Shown here: one piece after another, positions 8,761-17,129 of the stretch
Position numbering within the stretch: position 1 is the first letter of the stretch
Layout of the letters: each line of letters begins with the position of its first letter
Source of the DNA: Bacteroidota bacterium
GTDB lineage: Bacteria > Bacteroidota > Bacteroidia > Bacteroidales > Bacteroidaceae
Reading direction: 5' to 3'
Assembly (NCBI GenBank): GCA_023458215.1
Contig: JAEXAJ010000030.1
Coordinates: 1 to 55,485, forward strand
Length of the DNA: 55,485 nucleotides
The notes under the pieces: generated by a model
Databases searched by the model: none
What the model was told of the DNA's origin: nothing
What the model saw: the letters and a program-made list of their open reading frames with translations, nothing else
Program-made: the position numbers and the translations under genes

Positions 8761-9924
8761 CTATTTATCTATTCCATATTGCGTAATATCCATCTGCTTT
8801 AAAATAGCTATCAACACATCCACAACAATACTATTACCCGCTTGCTGATAGGCAGAAGTATCGGAGACAACTATGTTGAATGAATCCTTGAACCCCATCA
8901 AACGATGGCATTCCCTCGGTGTGAGTTTACGAATGCCATTTACTCCTTTATCACTGCGAAAGGTTACATAATTGTCAACTCCTGCTCTATGCATTTTATG
9001 CATGGACTGAAGCAATGGACGAGCTACATCAAGATCCGTTTTCACTGGAGTACGAAATTTTTTCGTGCCTTCAGCCAAAACATATTTAGCTACTTTCTCA
9101 GACAAATAGTATTTGTCGGCTACTTCTTTTACAGGAAAGACAAACTCATCAAACCTGGGATTTTCAATCTCACCATCTACATAAGGAGAAATAAATTTCG
9201 CATTATGATCCTTTACATAATACGGAGTATCATTCCAATCTTCCAGGAAATCATACATCCGATACTGCAATTCTATAGGAGCTGGATACTTAAAAACCGT
9301 TTTCCTTCGGAACCCAATGCAAAAAAGACGTTCCCGATGTTGAGGAATACCATAATTTTTACTATTCAATTGTTGATAATGTACATCGTAACCACAATAT
9401 TCTTCAAATGTGTTTTTTATTACTGCCCATGTTTTTCCGTCATCATGCGAAAGCAAACCCTGCACATTCTCAAAAATGAAAACTTTGGGCTTGCATTCTC
9501 TAACAACTCTTGCAAACTCCCGGAATAAGGTACCTCTAGTATCTTCAAATCCACGTCGTTCCCCAACCATAGAAAACGCTTGACATGGAGCCCCTCCCAC
9601 AAGTAAATCAACTTTTGATCTAAAGGGCTTTGCATTAAAATCATGAATATCATTATGCCATTGTTCTTCCTTTATGTCGTAATTGGCAAAGTAAGTTTTC
9701 TTACAATTTAAATCAACATCACCAGCAAATTGAATTTCGCACTTTAACCCTAATCTTTGAAAAGCATGTTCTATAGCTCCTATTCCACTAAAAGTAGTAC
9801 CTAAACGAACTACACGTTCTCTATAAGAGAAAGAGCGTTCTTTCCAAGCTGTTCCATTTTTATCAATATTATCTACTGTATTTTGAATATTCTTCAATTT
9901 ATTAATCATATCGTCAATTATCAA
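8761..9924 (-). CDS. DNA cytosine-5 methyltransferase, first copy
   Basis: A 387-residue m5C methyltransferase: motif I LGTTFSGIGAIEHAF, motif IV GGAPCQAFSMVG with catalytic Cys at about residue 111, motif VI FENVQGL, motif VIII QHRERLFCIGF, motifs IX-X TPRECHRLMGF and QAGNSIVV. It shares the N-terminal NIQNT...ID segment and nearly all catalytic blocks with the next gene, indicating a tandem duplication, but its target-recognition region differs. The ATG at 9924 is chosen; MINKLKNIQN five codons later is also possible. A 125-bp gap separates it from vsr, with a possible -7 box TATCTTTG at 9980-9987. Confidence 0.93.
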   Translation of the reverse strand: MIIDDMINKLKNIQNTVDNIDKNGTAWKERSFSYRERVVRLGTTFSGIGAIEHAFQRLGLKCEIQFAGDVDLNCKKTYFANYDIKEEQWHNDIHDFNAKPFRSKVDLLVGGAPCQAFSMVGERRGFEDTRGTLFREFARVVRECKPKVFIFENVQGLLSHDDGKTWAVIKNTFEEYCGYDVHYQQLNSKNYGIPQHRERLFCIGFRRKTVFKYPAPIELQYRMYDFLEDWNDTPYYVKDHNAKFISPYVDGEIENPRFDEFVFPVKEVADKYYLSEKVAKYVLAEGTKKFRTPVKTDLDVARPLLQSMHKMHRAGVDNYVTFRSDKGVNGIRKLTPRECHRLMGFKDSFNIVVSDTSAYQQAGNSIVVDVLIAILKQMDITQYGIDK

Positions 9925-9979
9925 TCACACATTTCCATTAACAGCTACTCCAACCATTATACTACTTGAATTTGATAGG

Positions 9980-9987
9980 CAAAGATA
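9980..9987 (-). promoter_or_regulatory. Possible internal promoter -7 box before the methyltransferase genes
   Basis: TATCTTTG on the minus strand fits the Bacteroides -7 pattern TAnnTTTG and lies in the 125-bp gap between vsr and the first methyltransferase gene. The nearest TTTG is 25 bp upstream, longer than the usual 19-21, so this is a weak call. If real, it would let methylation genes be expressed separately from vsr. Confidence 0.35.
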
Positions 9988-10049
9988 GTGAAAAGGGGAG
10001 AAAGTCTATTTACAAATATCACCTTTATTTTCAGGGAAGAAAATTAAGT

Positions 10050-10580
10050 TTACAGATCATGGCTCATTTTCTCATATTCTGCCACATCTTCCGCGACCAT
10101 CATTCTATCAGAATCTATCTCCTCATACAGCCTTACTTCCTTTATTGCATAATTCTCCAAAAAAATCCTGTTCAAGGTTAGTGCTATCCCCTTCAGCGTC
10201 ATCTCCCGTTTTTGGGGTTTCAACTGACATTCCCATATCTGTATCACATGCCATCCCATATGGCGCAATTGAATCCGCTCCTTCAAATCTCTAAGTCGAT
10301 TCCGTTCAATCTTATTTATCCAAAACTCGACATTACTTTTAGGTAGAACAAAATACCTACACCCTTCATGCCCATGCCAAAAGCACCCATTCACAAATAT
10401 CACTGTCCGATATTTGCGAAGCACAATATCTGGAGTACCTGGCAGCTTCTTCACATTAATGCGAAAACGGAAACCACGAGAAAAAAGATAGCGACGCACC
10501 ATTATTTCCGGCTTCGTATTCTTGCTGCGAATTCGAGACATACATTTATGCCGCTGTTCCGGAGTTAACACATCTGCCAT
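10050..10580 (-). CDS. vsr: Very short patch repair endonuclease (Vsr)
   Basis: A 176-residue Vsr nuclease. It starts with MADVLTPEQRHKCMSRIRSK, has the metal-binding PDIVL (about residue 50), the conserved FVNGCFWHGHEGCRY with the zinc-site His and Cys, and WECQLK near residue 116. Vsr nicks next to T:G mismatches that arise when 5-methylcytosine deaminates, so its place directly upstream of two m5C methyltransferases makes sense: it limits C-to-T mutation at the methylated sites. The C-terminal 40 residues (about 136-176) extend past the core and lack family motifs. It lies 48 bp after the HU/winged-helix gene. Confidence 0.93.
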   Translation of the reverse strand: MADVLTPEQRHKCMSRIRSKNTKPEIMVRRYLFSRGFRFRINVKKLPGTPDIVLRKYRTVIFVNGCFWHGHEGCRYFVLPKSNVEFWINKIERNRLRDLKERIQLRHMGWHVIQIWECQLKPQKREMTLKGIALTLNRIFLENYAIKEVRLYEEIDSDRMMVAEDVAEYEKMSHDL

Positions 10581-10628
10581 AACATTAAAGAATAAATTGA
10601 TACAAAAACAAAAAAGAGACTGCTATTC

Positions 10629-11246
10629 TCACCTTTTCTTCGCATATACTACATTCCTCCCCTCTCCGTGTCTCATCAGCACTCCGTCTTCAATAAGCTG
10701 GTTTAGGTCGTTGATGGCTTGCTTTACGCTACGACCTGTCAGCCGGGTGTACTGTGCACGGTTGATGCAAGGGAAATTCTGCAGATATTCTTCCAGTAAT
10801 TGTCGGCGCTGTTCCATTGTTAAGGGAGCAGTGGAAGAAGCTGATTTTGAAACTGACTGCGGATGACGCTCTAACTGAATTTTCTTATCCAATTCCTTAT
10901 AAAACGCCTTGCTTAAGCGGAAATTCAGCCCACGGAGTGATACCGAAGCAGCACGTAGCTCTTTCTTCTCCATGACTTCACGTCGACAACTTAGGGAAGG
11001 AGTAAAATAGCCAAGTTCACCTAACTCTACCGTCCACCCATCAGCAAGGCAGTCTCGCAATTCGTCCATAAAGGAGGCCATAGCACCTTCCAGTAAGCTA
11101 CGGCTAATGCCTGTGAAAAGATGTACACGATCTAAAAACTCTTCTCGTCCTATAGTTCCCTTAGGGATAAAACGAGCATAAAGTGGCTGTTGCTCGCCTG
11201 TTTGGCGAATATCGGGCTTCTCGAAAAGGTCATAATGTGCACTCAT
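10629..11246 (-). CDS. HU-family DNA-binding protein with C-terminal winged-helix
   Basis: A 205-residue protein. Residues about 15-120 follow the Bacteroidetes HU-like family: YARFIPKGTIGREEFLDRV, then a helical stretch, then VELGELGYFTPSLSCR, the beta-arm segment also seen as VQLGDFGCFRPGL in the HU protein at 1602-2078. After a linker rich in S, the C-terminal about 60 residues (LTMEQRRQLLEEYLQN to VVYAKKR) look like a helix-turn-helix or winged-helix: CINRAQYTRLTGRSVKQAINDLNQLIEDGVL. It is the first gene before vsr and the restriction operon. It may regulate that operon or only be a neighbour; this is inference. Confidence 0.75.
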   Translation of the reverse strand: MSAHYDLFEKPDIRQTGEQQPLYARFIPKGTIGREEFLDRVHLFTGISRSLLEGAMASFMDELRDCLADGWTVELGELGYFTPSLSCRREVMEKKELRAASVSLRGLNFRLSKAFYKELDKKIQLERHPQSVSKSASSTAPLTMEQRRQLLEEYLQNFPCINRAQYTRLTGRSVKQAINDLNQLIEDGVLMRHGEGRNVVYAKKR

Positions 11247-11365
11247 ATATTTGATGTTTTATAGAGAGACTCCGCAAAAGTACGAAGCGTCCCAATTAAC
11301 TTATTGCATCGCCACATTTATCATACGTCCTTGCGATGATTAAGGATCATAGTGGCTAATATTAA

Positions 11366-11453
11366 TTCTTTCCACCGTGGAGAAAGTTTCTTTCCACCCT
11401 GAGGTTCTTTTCTTTCCATCACGGTGGAAAGAAAAGAACCTCAGGGTGGAAAG
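11366..11453. repeat. 22-bp tandem repeat array A (four units), forming a strong hairpin
   Basis: Four units of 22 bp start at 11366, 11388, 11410 and 11432. The first three begin TTCTTTCCA; the fourth is in inverse orientation. As a result 11390-11418 and 11425-11453 are perfect 29-bp inverted repeats with a 6-nt loop, and the outer 11361-11376 (ATTAATTCTTTCCACC) also matches the complement of 11445-11460. The array lies in the predicted leader of the HU/winged-helix gene, starting about ten bases after the predicted transcription start. The remaining gap 11501-11688 holds nothing I can name. Confidence 0.85.
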
Positions 11454-11469
11454 AATTAATGTTAGTATG

Positions 11470-11500
11470 CAAAAGTACTAAACTCAGGCAGGAAAAACAA
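11470..11500 (-). promoter_or_regulatory. Bacteroides-type promoter before array A and the HU/vsr/restriction genes
   Basis: Minus-strand TTG (11498-11500), 20-bp spacer, TACTTTTG (11470-11477): a full match to the Bacteroides consensus. The transcript would start near 11463, pass through the 22-bp array and reach the 11246 start after about 215 nt. A second TACTTTTG at 11275-11282, without a -33 match, lies after the array and could be an alternative start point. Confidence 0.6.
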
Positions 11501-11688
11501 TAAAAACAGCAAAGAAAAGAACTAAGGAATATGAATATTTTAAATAAGGATACGACTCATACAACTTATAACTACAAACTCAAATTTCATAAAGAAGAAA
11601 TGCTGGGGCACTACCACAGCAAGTGGTTTGAAAAAAGGCAGTTAATTACATTGTAAACGAGAGTAACCAAACAACTTATACGATTAAT

Positions 11689-14028
11689 TTATTTTACTTC
11701 ACGTACACAACGAATCGGGTAAGCGCAAGAACGCCGGGCGTATTGATAGCCATAGTCGTAAGGATGCACACATGGATTGTTATAATCATTGGCTCTTGTA
11801 TGAATGTGCAATATTGACGTCGCATTATTAAAAGAAGCAGCCGAAGTGTAATATCCCCCGCAAATATCTACAACAAAGCAGCTTCCATCTCCTGTCCTCC
11901 AACCGCAATATGGAAAAAAAGAAGTATTTCCACTACGCCATGCCTCCATATAGAATGACATTCCATGAAGAAGTTGTGATTGTTCAGGACTTACAAAATT
12001 TTGCGTATCGTAAGTATTTGTATTAAGTCCTGTGTTGGTGAATCCCATCCAAGCATCACTCTTAGGAAGCATCCAGCCTGATGGACATGGATCAAAAAGA
12101 GATTTATTTACAGCGCCATTATTAGCAACGATATTTTGATAATTGATAGTTGCATCATTAAAAGGAATCCCTCCCCATAGTTTATCATTATGCCCCCAAT
12201 ACCAATCTCCATCGTTAACATAAAGAGTAGGATCATGGGTTGACCGATGATCTTCTCCATAATTTATGTTAGTTTCATTACCATTTTCGAACTGTGCTGG
12301 TATTGCTGTTGCCATATATGTAGTAGGATTTTGGATAGCATATATTATATTACCTGTTGAAGCATCTACTCTCTTAGTCTGAAAAACTTCTCCAGAACCA
12401 ATAGTACTTGACATGTTTATTATTTGAGCTTTGCTATTATATAAAGGAGTAATATTAGGACTAGCATATGCATAGAATTCTTTACCTACAATCTTAGAAA
12501 CTTGTGGGAATGGGTCCTTCCTTCCCCATTGATAATACATACCGTAAGTATATATATTTCCTGGGGTTGTACTAAGCGCTCCTAGATTGCAAGCCATAAA
12601 GCTAAATCCCGGTACTCGTGTACCCACATTTATCGTATTACTATCCCAACTATATGTCGTATATTTCACCGCATTCGCCACCTGTGCCGGTGAACTATCA
12701 TTGACCCAAATATGCCATGACCACAGTATCACACCGCTACTATTATATCCTGCAATCACCGCATTGCCGTCCGTATTTCCTGCCGTCACATAAACAATAT
12801 CGTCTTTCAAATACACACGGCTTCCGCTGGCATTGTTCCCGATAGCAAAATTAGTGCCATCCCCCGTTTGCCACAGTATCTCCACACGTGAAAACTTCTT
12901 GTTGGCTACAGTCTTATCCACATAATCGGCATATCGCCACCCGCCACCAGTCTCAGTACGCTCATAAGGATCGAAGGCGATACTGGCATTCCGCTTCATT
13001 ACAAAGCAATTGGCGGGAGCCGCCATCACACGTGAGTCCGTAACGGAGGATTTCAGATTCAGGGTCAGCGTGTATTTATAATTCCGCTTAATGTTGAAAT
13101 CATTCTTATTGTTTTCACCCGGATATACAGTATACACATAACTGCCACCATCCACTTCCGAGTCGATATAAAGCTTGATGCAGATGGCACCCGCCGGGGC
13201 ATCCTTATTCTTGTTCTTCTCGTCCGTGTTGGAAGTGGTCCCCCGCAAGTTCTCGGGCACATAGGCCGTGTAATAAGTCTCGGCCACAGGCGTGGTGATA
13301 ACAGAATACTCAAGCGGAGTATCGACCGTTGGCGGATACGTGCCCGTAGTGGCACCCACTTTCAACGTGTTGGGCACACTATTGAGCGTGATGCGGGTCA
13401 CCTTCAGCTTCGTGCCCAGATCAGCGGTGGCGAACTTATATTTAAAGGTAATCATTGCCAGCATCCGTTTCAAGGATATGGTGCCCAGGGCGTTACTCTC
13501 CCCGGCCTTGATCGTCAGGGAGCCGCTGCTTCCGGACATCAGCAGGTTCTTATTCGTTCCCCCATATACTTCATCCTCGGTAGCAAACGTATGCGTGACC
13601 GCTTCCAGTTTAGCCAGCGTGGATACATCCACCCCGTTGAACCATGTATTGCTATTCGTATTGGCTATGATATACACCGTGCAATTCGTGGCTGGGCGCA
13701 ACATGACACTGACGTTTGCCGAAGCCGTGGTGTTGGCGGGCAGTGTATAGTAATGGGGAGCCGTTATCTGGTTACCGGCACTGTTATACTGGAACACCCA
13801 GATGTTACTGATCAGATTATCCTTTATGCTGGCATCTGCCGCACGGGTATCGGGTGAGGCGCTCCACTCGTCGCCTATAGTCTCTGCGGGCAGGCACCGC
13901 AACGACAAAGACACCTCTTCCAATCCTTTCTCAGAAGGAACCGGCGGGGGCTGATTGAGCAACTCTTCCGTACATGCCCCCAAGAGCAGGACCAGCATAA
14001 CGCACAATGTAGCTTGAATATATCTCAT
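11689..14028 (-). CDS. Large fimbrial tip-like lipoprotein (DUF4906 / FISUMP-like C-terminus)
   Basis: A 779-residue lipoprotein, last gene of the pilus operon. The signal peptide ends in the lipobox LLGACTEE. Residues about 35-350 look like a fimbrillin-type Ig-like region, with a TRAAD segment near residue 60 that is typical of arginine-specific processing sites in type V pilins. The C-terminal third contains GMYYQWGRKDPFPQ, FDPCPSGWMLPKSDAW and a final YPIRCVREV, the pattern of Fib_succ_major/FISUMP domains. Large proteins of this form at the end of Mfa-like operons are usually tip or accessory subunits. It follows the fimbrillin gene by 12 bp. Confidence 0.75.
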   Translation of the reverse strand: MRYIQATLCVMLVLLLGACTEELLNQPPPVPSEKGLEEVSLSLRCLPAETIGDEWSASPDTRAADASIKDNLISNIWVFQYNSAGNQITAPHYYTLPANTTASANVSVMLRPATNCTVYIIANTNSNTWFNGVDVSTLAKLEAVTHTFATEDEVYGGTNKNLLMSGSSGSLTIKAGESNALGTISLKRMLAMITFKYKFATADLGTKLKVTRITLNSVPNTLKVGATTGTYPPTVDTPLEYSVITTPVAETYYTAYVPENLRGTTSNTDEKNKNKDAPAGAICIKLYIDSEVDGGSYVYTVYPGENNKNDFNIKRNYKYTLTLNLKSSVTDSRVMAAPANCFVMKRNASIAFDPYERTETGGGWRYADYVDKTVANKKFSRVEILWQTGDGTNFAIGNNASGSRVYLKDDIVYVTAGNTDGNAVIAGYNSSGVILWSWHIWVNDSSPAQVANAVKYTTYSWDSNTINVGTRVPGFSFMACNLGALSTTPGNIYTYGMYYQWGRKDPFPQVSKIVGKEFYAYASPNITPLYNSKAQIINMSSTIGSGEVFQTKRVDASTGNIIYAIQNPTTYMATAIPAQFENGNETNINYGEDHRSTHDPTLYVNDGDWYWGHNDKLWGGIPFNDATINYQNIVANNGAVNKSLFDPCPSGWMLPKSDAWMGFTNTGLNTNTYDTQNFVSPEQSQLLHGMSFYMEAWRSGNTSFFPYCGWRTGDGSCFVVDICGGYYTSAASFNNATSILHIHTRANDYNNPCVHPYDYGYQYARRSCAYPIRCVREVK

Positions 14029-14040
14029 AATTCTCTTTCT

Positions 14041-15018
14041 TTATCCAATATCAAAATTGACATCATTTGTCGTAAAACCGATGACCGACAAGGTCCCGTT
14101 CTCATCTTTAGAGAAAGTGACGATCACCTTGTATTGATTGTTGGGTTCCAACGTGACTCCATTAGCATTATTGCCCGCATTCGGATAGACGGTATAAGTG
14201 TCAGTAGCGGAAGTATTGGCATGCTTGAGGGTGATTGTAAAAGCTATGTCGGTAGCATCGACCGTAGGGTAGGTATATTGCACACCTATCAGCGTGCCAT
14301 CACTTCCGGCAGTAAAACCATTGATTTGCGTGTTCTCCAATGGCACATTATTATCCACTACCGAAGCAGACATCGCAGTTTTGAACAGATACCCTTTGTC
14401 CCGTGCTTTATTTATTTTCAATGAATTAACAGTGATATTATCCACATCGCTACTACCTTTCCGCAGATACAACGATATTTTGGACAGACAGTAGTTCAGC
14501 TTTACTTTTACAGAATTTGTACTGCCCGACGCTATGGTTTGTTCGACCTTTCCACTCATCAGCAACCCTTGTGCCGGATACTTGCCGCCATTGTAATCAT
14601 CAGCTTCCGATAACATGTTATTCAATGCGGTGTAGGTTGGCGAAGCGTTCAGCTTTGTACGTAAAGCAGTACTGGCATTGGCTACAATAAAAATATATTT
14701 CTTACCTTCGCGCAATGTGAGTGTCACAGGATTACCGACTCCCATATCCGCACTCTTTTCAAAAACCTGGCTTGCATTATATATCAATACAATGGCACTC
14801 TTTACTTCGTTTTCAGTCATGCGAGTTCGGGGAGTATGCTCATCCGAAGCATTTCCTTGGCGGGACATGATGCTAATCATTACATCCGTCTCTTGGGGCG
14901 CAGCCTGATCGTCAAACTTGTATTCCGTACAACCGCTCACTATAAAGACGGTCATCAACACAAGCAGAAGAGCAAGTACTACTATGCAAAAAGATATAAT
15001 GGTTTTCTGTTTCTTCAT
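14041..15018 (-). CDS. Fimbrillin-family lipoprotein
   Basis: A 325-residue protein with a long hydrophobic signal ending in VSGCTEYKF (lipobox). Soon after come a TPRTRMTE segment, suitable for arginine-protease maturation of a type V pilin, and beta-rich sequence with VKLNYCLSKISLYL and NQYKVIVTFSKDENG, resembling the transthyretin-like domains of fimbrillins. It is probably a structural or accessory pilus subunit on the cell surface. It lies between the Mfa2/FimB-like gene and the large tip-like gene on one transcript. Confidence 0.75.
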   Translation of the reverse strand: MKKQKTIISFCIVVLALLLVLMTVFIVSGCTEYKFDDQAAPQETDVMISIMSRQGNASDEHTPRTRMTENEVKSAIVLIYNASQVFEKSADMGVGNPVTLTLREGKKYIFIVANASTALRTKLNASPTYTALNNMLSEADDYNGGKYPAQGLLMSGKVEQTIASGSTNSVKVKLNYCLSKISLYLRKGSSDVDNITVNSLKINKARDKGYLFKTAMSASVVDNNVPLENTQINGFTAGSDGTLIGVQYTYPTVDATDIAFTITLKHANTSATDTYTVYPNAGNNANGVTLEPNNQYKVIVTFSKDENGTLSVIGFTTNDVNFDIG

Positions 15019-15058
15019 AATTCATATCCCCCCCTTTCATAGGGATGTACTTTACAAA

Positions 15059-15949
15059 TTACCACTCCGGAACAGCTCCTATTTCGTCCCAGGTAGGCAG
15101 ACGCACCACCACTTCCAATCCCATAAAGTCGAGCATGATGGGTATCTCTATTTCCTCTTTTCCTTTTATCTGTATAGCGTTATCTTCTATAAACCGGGCT
15201 ATTTCCACCACTTCCAGCAATTGTTGGTCGGCACTATTATAAACTTTCAATAATGACGGAGTATCTTCCGTAAACCGGGGCACTTCGCAACGGGCCATGC
15301 AAATCATCTTCTCTTCCTTATAAACAGCCTCCGGCGTGAAACTCATCGGAATGCCTCCGCCTTTTCCATAAAAGTCGAACTCCGACAAGAAACCTCCAAC
15401 ATGAAATACAGGAGGACGCGGAGTGCCGTCCGGATTAAGTAAAACAGTGCCCTTTGTGTACAGCCACAGAGTGATGTGTGCCGAATGAAACTGAACGGTT
15501 ACATCCGTCTTTTTATTGACGTCCGCCACTTCAAGCGTAGCAGCTCCATAATATAACGGATCGTAGTTCACCGCATCGGCATTCTCTACATGGGCCAGAT
15601 TCACGATTTTCGCAGTTTCTCTCCGATCGGCATGATTGGCTTGGCAGTAGTGCTCCAAATTTCCCCAACACACTACCTCGTAAGTTCCCGTCTCCAATCG
15701 GAGTTGAAAACCTCGGAATGTAGCAAGGGCGGCAGACTCTAACTTTCCGGTAGCAACACGAGTGCCCGATGCATCATAAATGTAGTAAGTCACATTTGCT
15801 ATGTGTTGCCTGAAAGTGTCATTTACCCCATCGCCCGAATATTCGAGGGTAACGGATGCATTATTGCAACCTCCCATCTCCGCCTCGGTACATCCAAGGC
15901 AAAGACAGGAAAGCAGAACTACATAAAAGAGTCTAAATACTCTGTTCAT
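15059..15949 (-). CDS. FimB/Mfa2-family fimbrial anchor
   Basis: A 296-residue lipoprotein (signal ending LCLGCTEAE). The pattern NVTYYIYDASGTRVATGKLE and LRLETGTYEVVCWGN is typical of the FimB/Mfa2 family, whose members anchor type V pili to the outer membrane and limit their length. The C-terminus ends with VVVRLPTWDEIGAVPEW, a membrane-distal beta strand plus tail. It sits directly after the main fimbrillin gene (10-bp gap), the usual place for the anchor in Mfa operons. Confidence 0.82.
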   Translation of the reverse strand: MNRVFRLFYVVLLSCLCLGCTEAEMGGCNNASVTLEYSGDGVNDTFRQHIANVTYYIYDASGTRVATGKLESAALATFRGFQLRLETGTYEVVCWGNLEHYCQANHADRRETAKIVNLAHVENADAVNYDPLYYGAATLEVADVNKKTDVTVQFHSAHITLWLYTKGTVLLNPDGTPRPPVFHVGGFLSEFDFYGKGGGIPMSFTPEAVYKEEKMICMARCEVPRFTEDTPSLLKVYNSADQQLLEVVEIARFIEDNAIQIKGKEEIEIPIMLDFMGLEVVVRLPTWDEIGAVPEW

Positions 15950-15959
15950 TATAGCAGTT

Positions 15960-17120
15960 TTACATTATTGGTTCTACAGTTTTGATTACCCAGGCAGCTA
16001 CTTCAACCGTTACAGTCAAATCGATATCCGTCGGATTAGGAACATCTGAAATATCGTTTTCCTTGAATGCTACATTGGCAATCTTATAAACCTTGCCTCG
16101 TTCCAAAGACATAGGATCAACGTCTCCTGCACCAGTAGCTTTGACGCCGCGAATATTCAAGAAGTAATCTTTCGTATTATCAAAAGAGCCGAACCCTGCA
16201 TTTACACTTACACCGTTAAGTTTTATAACAATACGCGGCGGTACTCTCCCCGTATTATTACCAGAGAAAAATTGGTATGCCCATGCATTAGTCGATGTAG
16301 TTGGAGTAGTTACCAAACCAGCTTGAGTACCCAAGCTTGTAGCCGGTGCCTTTGTCACATCGCATAAGGAAGCAAATTTTACCGAATAATCGGCTCCACC
16401 ACCCGCTGCGTACTTTTCCAAATTACCTGCAACGGATGTTTCATTGAAAGCCATTTTATTGTAGAAATGAGAAATATAAATTCCTTGCAGCTTGTAGCCT
16501 GCCACTGCTCCACCGGCAGTAATCTTGGCAATCTCTATACGCGAACATAGGGGAACGAGCGTAATGTTGGCTGTTTTCTTCGTTGCATCCCCTCCCGGGG
16601 CTGTCTGCAAGTTATCCGCACCGTCAATCAAAACATGCTCTACATCACTTTGAGTTTCGATACCAGCCGTAAGTTCTTTCAATTTTGCGAATGTGGTCTT
16701 CGAACGCACATCGCTATCCGATATAGTGGAAGGCATATTACCTATAAGATATACTTTTGTAACCTCACCGGAAACATTTGAAAATAGGTATCCACTACCG
16801 GAAGCTCCTCCCCAGAAATCAGCCCGGGTTATTTCATTATTCGCCTTATCAGCAGTCGAACCATCAGGAAGTATATGGTAGCACTTCTTCACATTGTCCT
16901 GCCCGGTAAGGAAAAAGATGTAACCATTGGAAAACGTTACTTTATCCGTACCTGTTTCCGGAGCTTCTTCTGCACGTGTACCGGGAGTGCCGGCATTCTC
17001 AAATTTAATGTATACATCTTGAAGACGGTCAGTACCGACAGCTTCCCCATCGTCTTCAAATGTACAACTTGTCATACCCAACAGAGCTATAAACAAGATT
17101 CCAAAAGACTTTCTCATCAT
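15960..17120 (-). CDS. Mfa1-like major fimbrillin candidate
   Basis: A 386-residue lipoprotein (MMRKSFGILFIALLGMTSCTF, lipobox Cys about 19). GTPGTRAEEAPETGTDKVTF near residue 45 offers an Arg site for maturation. The body contains NITLVPLCSRIEIAKIT and a C-terminal LTVTVEVAAWVIKTVEPIM, a terminal strand of the kind donated between subunits in type V pili. Being placed before the anchor gene suggests it is the main shaft subunit; that assignment is inferred from gene order. Either of two adjacent ATGs could be the start. Confidence 0.8.
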   Translation of the reverse strand: MMRKSFGILFIALLGMTSCTFEDDGEAVGTDRLQDVYIKFENAGTPGTRAEEAPETGTDKVTFSNGYIFFLTGQDNVKKCYHILPDGSTADKANNEITRADFWGGASGSGYLFSNVSGEVTKVYLIGNMPSTISDSDVRSKTTFAKLKELTAGIETQSDVEHVLIDGADNLQTAPGGDATKKTANITLVPLCSRIEIAKITAGGAVAGYKLQGIYISHFYNKMAFNETSVAGNLEKYAAGGGADYSVKFASLCDVTKAPATSLGTQAGLVTTPTTSTNAWAYQFFSGNNTGRVPPRIVIKLNGVSVNAGFGSFDNTKDYFLNIRGVKATGAGDVDPMSLERGKVYKIANVAFKENDISDVPNPTDIDLTVTVEVAAWVIKTVEPIM

Positions 17121-17129
17121 AGTATTTTT

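Noticed and set aside
8905..9528. 207-codon plus-strand frame opposite the first methyltransferase
   Set aside because: Shadow frame; the opposite strand holds all methyltransferase motifs.
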